A stretch of DNA of 8,186 bases from Bradyrhizobium sp. (GTDB lineage Bacteria; Pseudomonadota; Alphaproteobacteria; Rhizobiales; Xanthobacteraceae). How positions within the stretch are numbered: position 1 is the first letter of the stretch; each line of letters starts with the position of its first letter. Below are positions 6,629 to 8,186 of the stretch, piece by piece. The stretch covers positions 1 to 8,186 of the forward strand of contig JAQGKJ010000124.1 in NCBI GenBank assembly GCA_028290165.1, read 5' to 3'. The translations under genes and the position numbers were made by a program. A model generated the notes under the pieces. That model did not search any database. It saw only the letters and a program-made list of their open reading frames with translations, and was not told where the DNA came from.

Positions 6629-7699
6629 ATGCAGAATCGAAATTGGACCAGGCGCGAGGTGCTGAAAACCTCGACCGCGGTCGCTGCCGGAGTGCTGTTC
6701 GCCGAGCCGATCCGCGCGGCCGTGTCGCCGCCGCCGACCAGCGTGACGCCCGCATTGATCGAAGCCGCGCGCAAGGAGGGCAAGGTCTCCTACTACTCCG
6801 CGCTGGAGCTCAACGTCGCGGAGCGGCTGGGCAAGGCATTCGAAGCCAAATACCCGGGCATCGCCGTCCATGTCGAGCGCTCGGGCGCCGAGCGGATTTT
6901 TCAGCGCATTGCGCAAGAGCAGGCAAGCGGCATCAACGCCGTCGACGTCGCCAACAGCACCGACCCTGCACACTATCTTGACTGGAAAGCAAAGGACTGG
7001 CTCGCGCCTTACCTGCCCGACGACGTCGCGAAGCATTTCCCGGCGGATCAGGTCGATCCTGACGGGATGTACGCGACCTCGTGCGGCTGGATCGAAGCGA
7101 TCGGTTACAATACCGATCTGGTGAAGGCCGAGGACGCACCCAGGAGCTACGCCGATCTGCTCGATCCGAAATGGCAAGGCAAGATCGTCAAGGCGCATCC
7201 CGGCTATAGCGGCGCGATCATGACGGCGACGTTCGTGCTCGCGCGCGAACTTGGCTGGTCATATTTCGAAAAGCTTGCCCAGCAAAAGATAATGCAGGTG
7301 CAGTCGGCGGCGGATCCGCCAAAAAAGCTGCTGCTGGGGGAGCGGGCCATCATGGCCGACGGCAACGATTACAATTTGCTGCTGCTCAAGGACCAGGGCA
7401 AGCCGGTCGAGGTCGTCTACGCGACCGAAGGCTCGCCCCTCATCATCGTTCCCTCCGGCGTATTCCGCAGCGCACCTAATCCGAATGCCGCGCGGTTGTT
7501 CCAGAGTTTCTTTTTCAGCGCTGAATTCCAACAATTGCTGGTCGATAATTACGCCCATCGCTCGTTCCATGCGCTGATCAAGGAAAAGCCCAGTCGCCCG
7601 GCCTTGTCGGCGCTGAAATTGCTCAAGTCCGATCCTGCGGCGGTGCTGGCGCAGAGCGAGGAGATCAAGGCGCACTACGCCAGGCTGTTCAAGGTGTGA
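6629..7699 (+). CDS. Tat-exported extracellular solute-binding protein, family 1 (AfuA/COG1840-like)
   Basis: This is a 356-residue periplasmic substrate-binding protein of an ABC importer. The ATG at 6629 is preferred over an in-frame GTG at 6608 because a purine-rich GGGAAA precedes it and the N-terminus then begins with a compact Tat signal. The signal contains TRREVLK (residues 7-13), a hydrophobic stretch AVAAGVLF, and a probable cleavage near IRAAV (28-32). The mature part starts with KVSYYSALELNVAERLGKAFEAKYPGI and includes GYNTDLV, YADLLDPKWQGKI and the C-terminal GSPLIIVPSGVF segment, all characteristic of family 1 proteins related to iron(III), thiamine or polyamine binders. The adjacent Tyr pair near the C-terminal lobe that binds Fe3+ in FbpA-type proteins is not seen, so ferric binding is not supported. 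No permease or ATPase gene lies nearby: upstream is the DJ-1 gene, downstream soxC. The ligand is unknown; an organic anion related to the neighbouring catabolic genes is possible. Confidence 0.88.
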   Translation: MQNRNWTRREVLKTSTAVAAGVLFAEPIRAAVSPPPTSVTPALIEAARKEGKVSYYSALELNVAERLGKAFEAKYPGIAVHVERSGAERIFQRIAQEQASGINAVDVANSTDPAHYLDWKAKDWLAPYLPDDVAKHFPADQVDPDGMYATSCGWIEAIGYNTDLVKAEDAPRSYADLLDPKWQGKIVKAHPGYSGAIMTATFVLARELGWSYFEKLAQQKIMQVQSAADPPKKLLLGERAIMADGNDYNLLLLKDQGKPVEVVYATEGSPLIIVPSGVFRSAPNPNAARLFQSFFFSAEFQQLLVDNYAHRSFHALIKEKPSRPALSALKLLKSDPAAVLAQSEEIKAHYARLFKV

Positions 7700-7848
7700 T
7701 CGGTCGGAGCGAAGGGGAAGAATGGGGCTGTCGGGAGATGGGAACCAGCCTCGGCTCAGCGTCATTCACATGGTCGGTACCCGGAAATGCATCCTTCTGA
7801 AGTTTTTTGGCGTCCCTACTTCATAGGAGCGCGCTCAACGGAGGATGC
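7700..7848. promoter_or_regulatory. soxC leader and promoter region rich in inverted repeats
   Basis: The 149 bases before soxC hold several symmetric elements. GGGGCTG (7724-7730) can pair with CAGCCTC (7746-7752) with one G-U, a possible weak 3' hairpin for the binding-protein mRNA. ATGCATCCT (7787-7795) is an exact inverted copy of AGGATGCAT (7842-7850). TGAAGT (7798-7803) pairs with ACTTCA (7818-7823). GAGCGCGCTC (7827-7836) is a 10-bp palindrome. TTCACA at 7765-7770 resembles a -35 box but no convincing -10 follows. sox promoters in related bacteria are known to be controlled by ArsR-type SoxR; whether these elements serve that regulator is inference. Confidence 0.4.
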
Positions 7849-7850
7849 AT
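7787..7850 (+). repeat. Inverted repeat covering the soxC ribosome-binding site and start
   Basis: The 9-base arm ATGCATCCT (7787-7795) is perfectly complementary to AGGATGCAT (7842-7850), which contains part of the GGAGG ribosome-binding site and the first candidate start codon of soxC. Forty-six bases separate the arms. Inside them a 6-bp TGAAGT/ACTTCA stem and the GAGCGCGCTC palindrome could form nested helices. In the mRNA this would hide the translation start; in DNA it could be a pair of protein-binding half-sites. The pairing is directly visible; the role is not proven. Confidence 0.45.
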
Positions 7851-7851
7851 G

Positions 7852-8186
7852 ATGGTTGAGCCAAACGACGCCGACGATGATCTTGTGGTTAGATCGCGCC
7901 GGCGCTTCCTGCGCGAGAGTGGCGCAATGATGGGCGGGGCCGTCATGGCGGGTGGTTCTGCCGCCAGCAAAGCCTCAGCGGCCACGGAGGCCGACAACCT
8001 CCCGCCCAACATTCCCGAATGGATGAAGGCGCCCGGCGATCCCATGGGAAGTCAGCCCTATGGAACGCCATCGCCGTTCGAGAAGGGTGTCGTTAAAAAT
8101 ATCCCGAAAGATCTGCCGCAATATCTATCCGCCTCCGGACGAACGCCGCTGCAGGATCTCGACGGCATCATCACGCCGAACGGACT
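7852..8186 (+). CDS. soxC: SoxC, sulfane/sulfite dehydrogenase molybdenum subunit, N-terminal part
   Basis: The first 111 codons are present and the gene runs off the window. SoxC is the molybdopterin-binding subunit of periplasmic SoxCD, which oxidises the sulfane sulfur bound to SoxY during thiosulfate oxidation. A Tat signal is clear: SRRRFLR at residues 15-21, a Gly/Ala/Met-rich core and a KASA-A cleavage site near residue 43. The mature N-terminus has the family's conserved stretches NLPPNIPEWMKAPG, MGSQPYGTPSPFEKGV and LPQYLSASGRTPLQDLDGII. I recognise these as SoxC rather than a plant-type or SorA sulfite oxidase, but the catalytic Cys and molybdopterin ligands are outside the window. 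ATG at 7852 is preferred because GGAGG (7840-7844) lies 7 bases before it; the adjacent in-frame ATG at 7849 has only 4 bases of spacing. An inverted repeat overlaps this start. soxD and other sox genes are expected downstream. Confidence 0.9.
   Translation, partial: MVEPNDADDDLVVRSRRRFLRESGAMMGGAVMAGGSAASKASAATEADNLPPNIPEWMKAPGDPMGSQPYGTPSPFEKGVVKNIPKDLPQYLSASGRTPLQDLDGIITPNG

Noticed and set aside
7765..7794. Sigma70 promoter for soxC starting with TTCACA
   Set aside because: No acceptable -10 hexamer occurs at 16-18 bases, so it is mentioned but not called as a promoter.

Overview
The window reads as chromosomal DNA of a GC-rich alphaproteobacterium, most likely of the Bradyrhizobium/Rhodopseudomonas group. 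This is an inference from codon use, the gene families present and a recognisable SoxC start; no rRNA or other phylogenetic marker is in view. Seven genes are supported: five complete, one cut at each window edge. Genes cover nearly everything. No tRNA, rRNA, insertion sequence or CRISPR array was seen.

Region 1 (1-2778, + strand) is a polysaccharide module. The 3' part of a probable (alpha/alpha)6-barrel, six-hairpin glycosidase-like protein has a stop codon that overlaps by one base the start of a BcsA/CrdS-type family 2 processive beta-glycan synthase. The synthase keeps the catalytic signature and the gating-loop motif, but its C-terminal PilZ-like region lacks the usual c-di-GMP-binding residues. 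A perfect 7-bp hairpin spans its stop codon.

Region 2 (2847-6517) looks like a small catabolic or detoxification module built around a divergent intergenic region (4389-4564). To the left is an FAD-dependent aromatic hydroxylase of the PheA/TfdB/MhpA type. To the right are a metabolite:H+ symporter (MHS family, MFS) and, 18 bases later, a DJ-1/PfpI-family protein. The divergent region holds a perfect 12-bp palindrome that could be an operator. A plausible logic is uptake of an organic acid or aromatic, then hydroxylation, with the DJ-1-like enzyme as an accessory step; the substrate cannot be read from the sequence.

Region 3 (6518-7699) holds a Tat-exported family 1 extracellular solute-binding protein with no ABC permease or ATPase gene in view. 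Region 4 (7700-8186) is a leader rich in inverted repeats, followed by the first ~111 codons of soxC, the molybdenum subunit of sulfane/sulfite dehydrogenase. This is probably the edge of a thiosulfate-oxidation (sox) cluster continuing to the right. One inverted repeat in this leader would pair with the soxC ribosome-binding site and start codon, and it is the most testable regulatory signal in the window. I did not find a clearly new multi-gene system.
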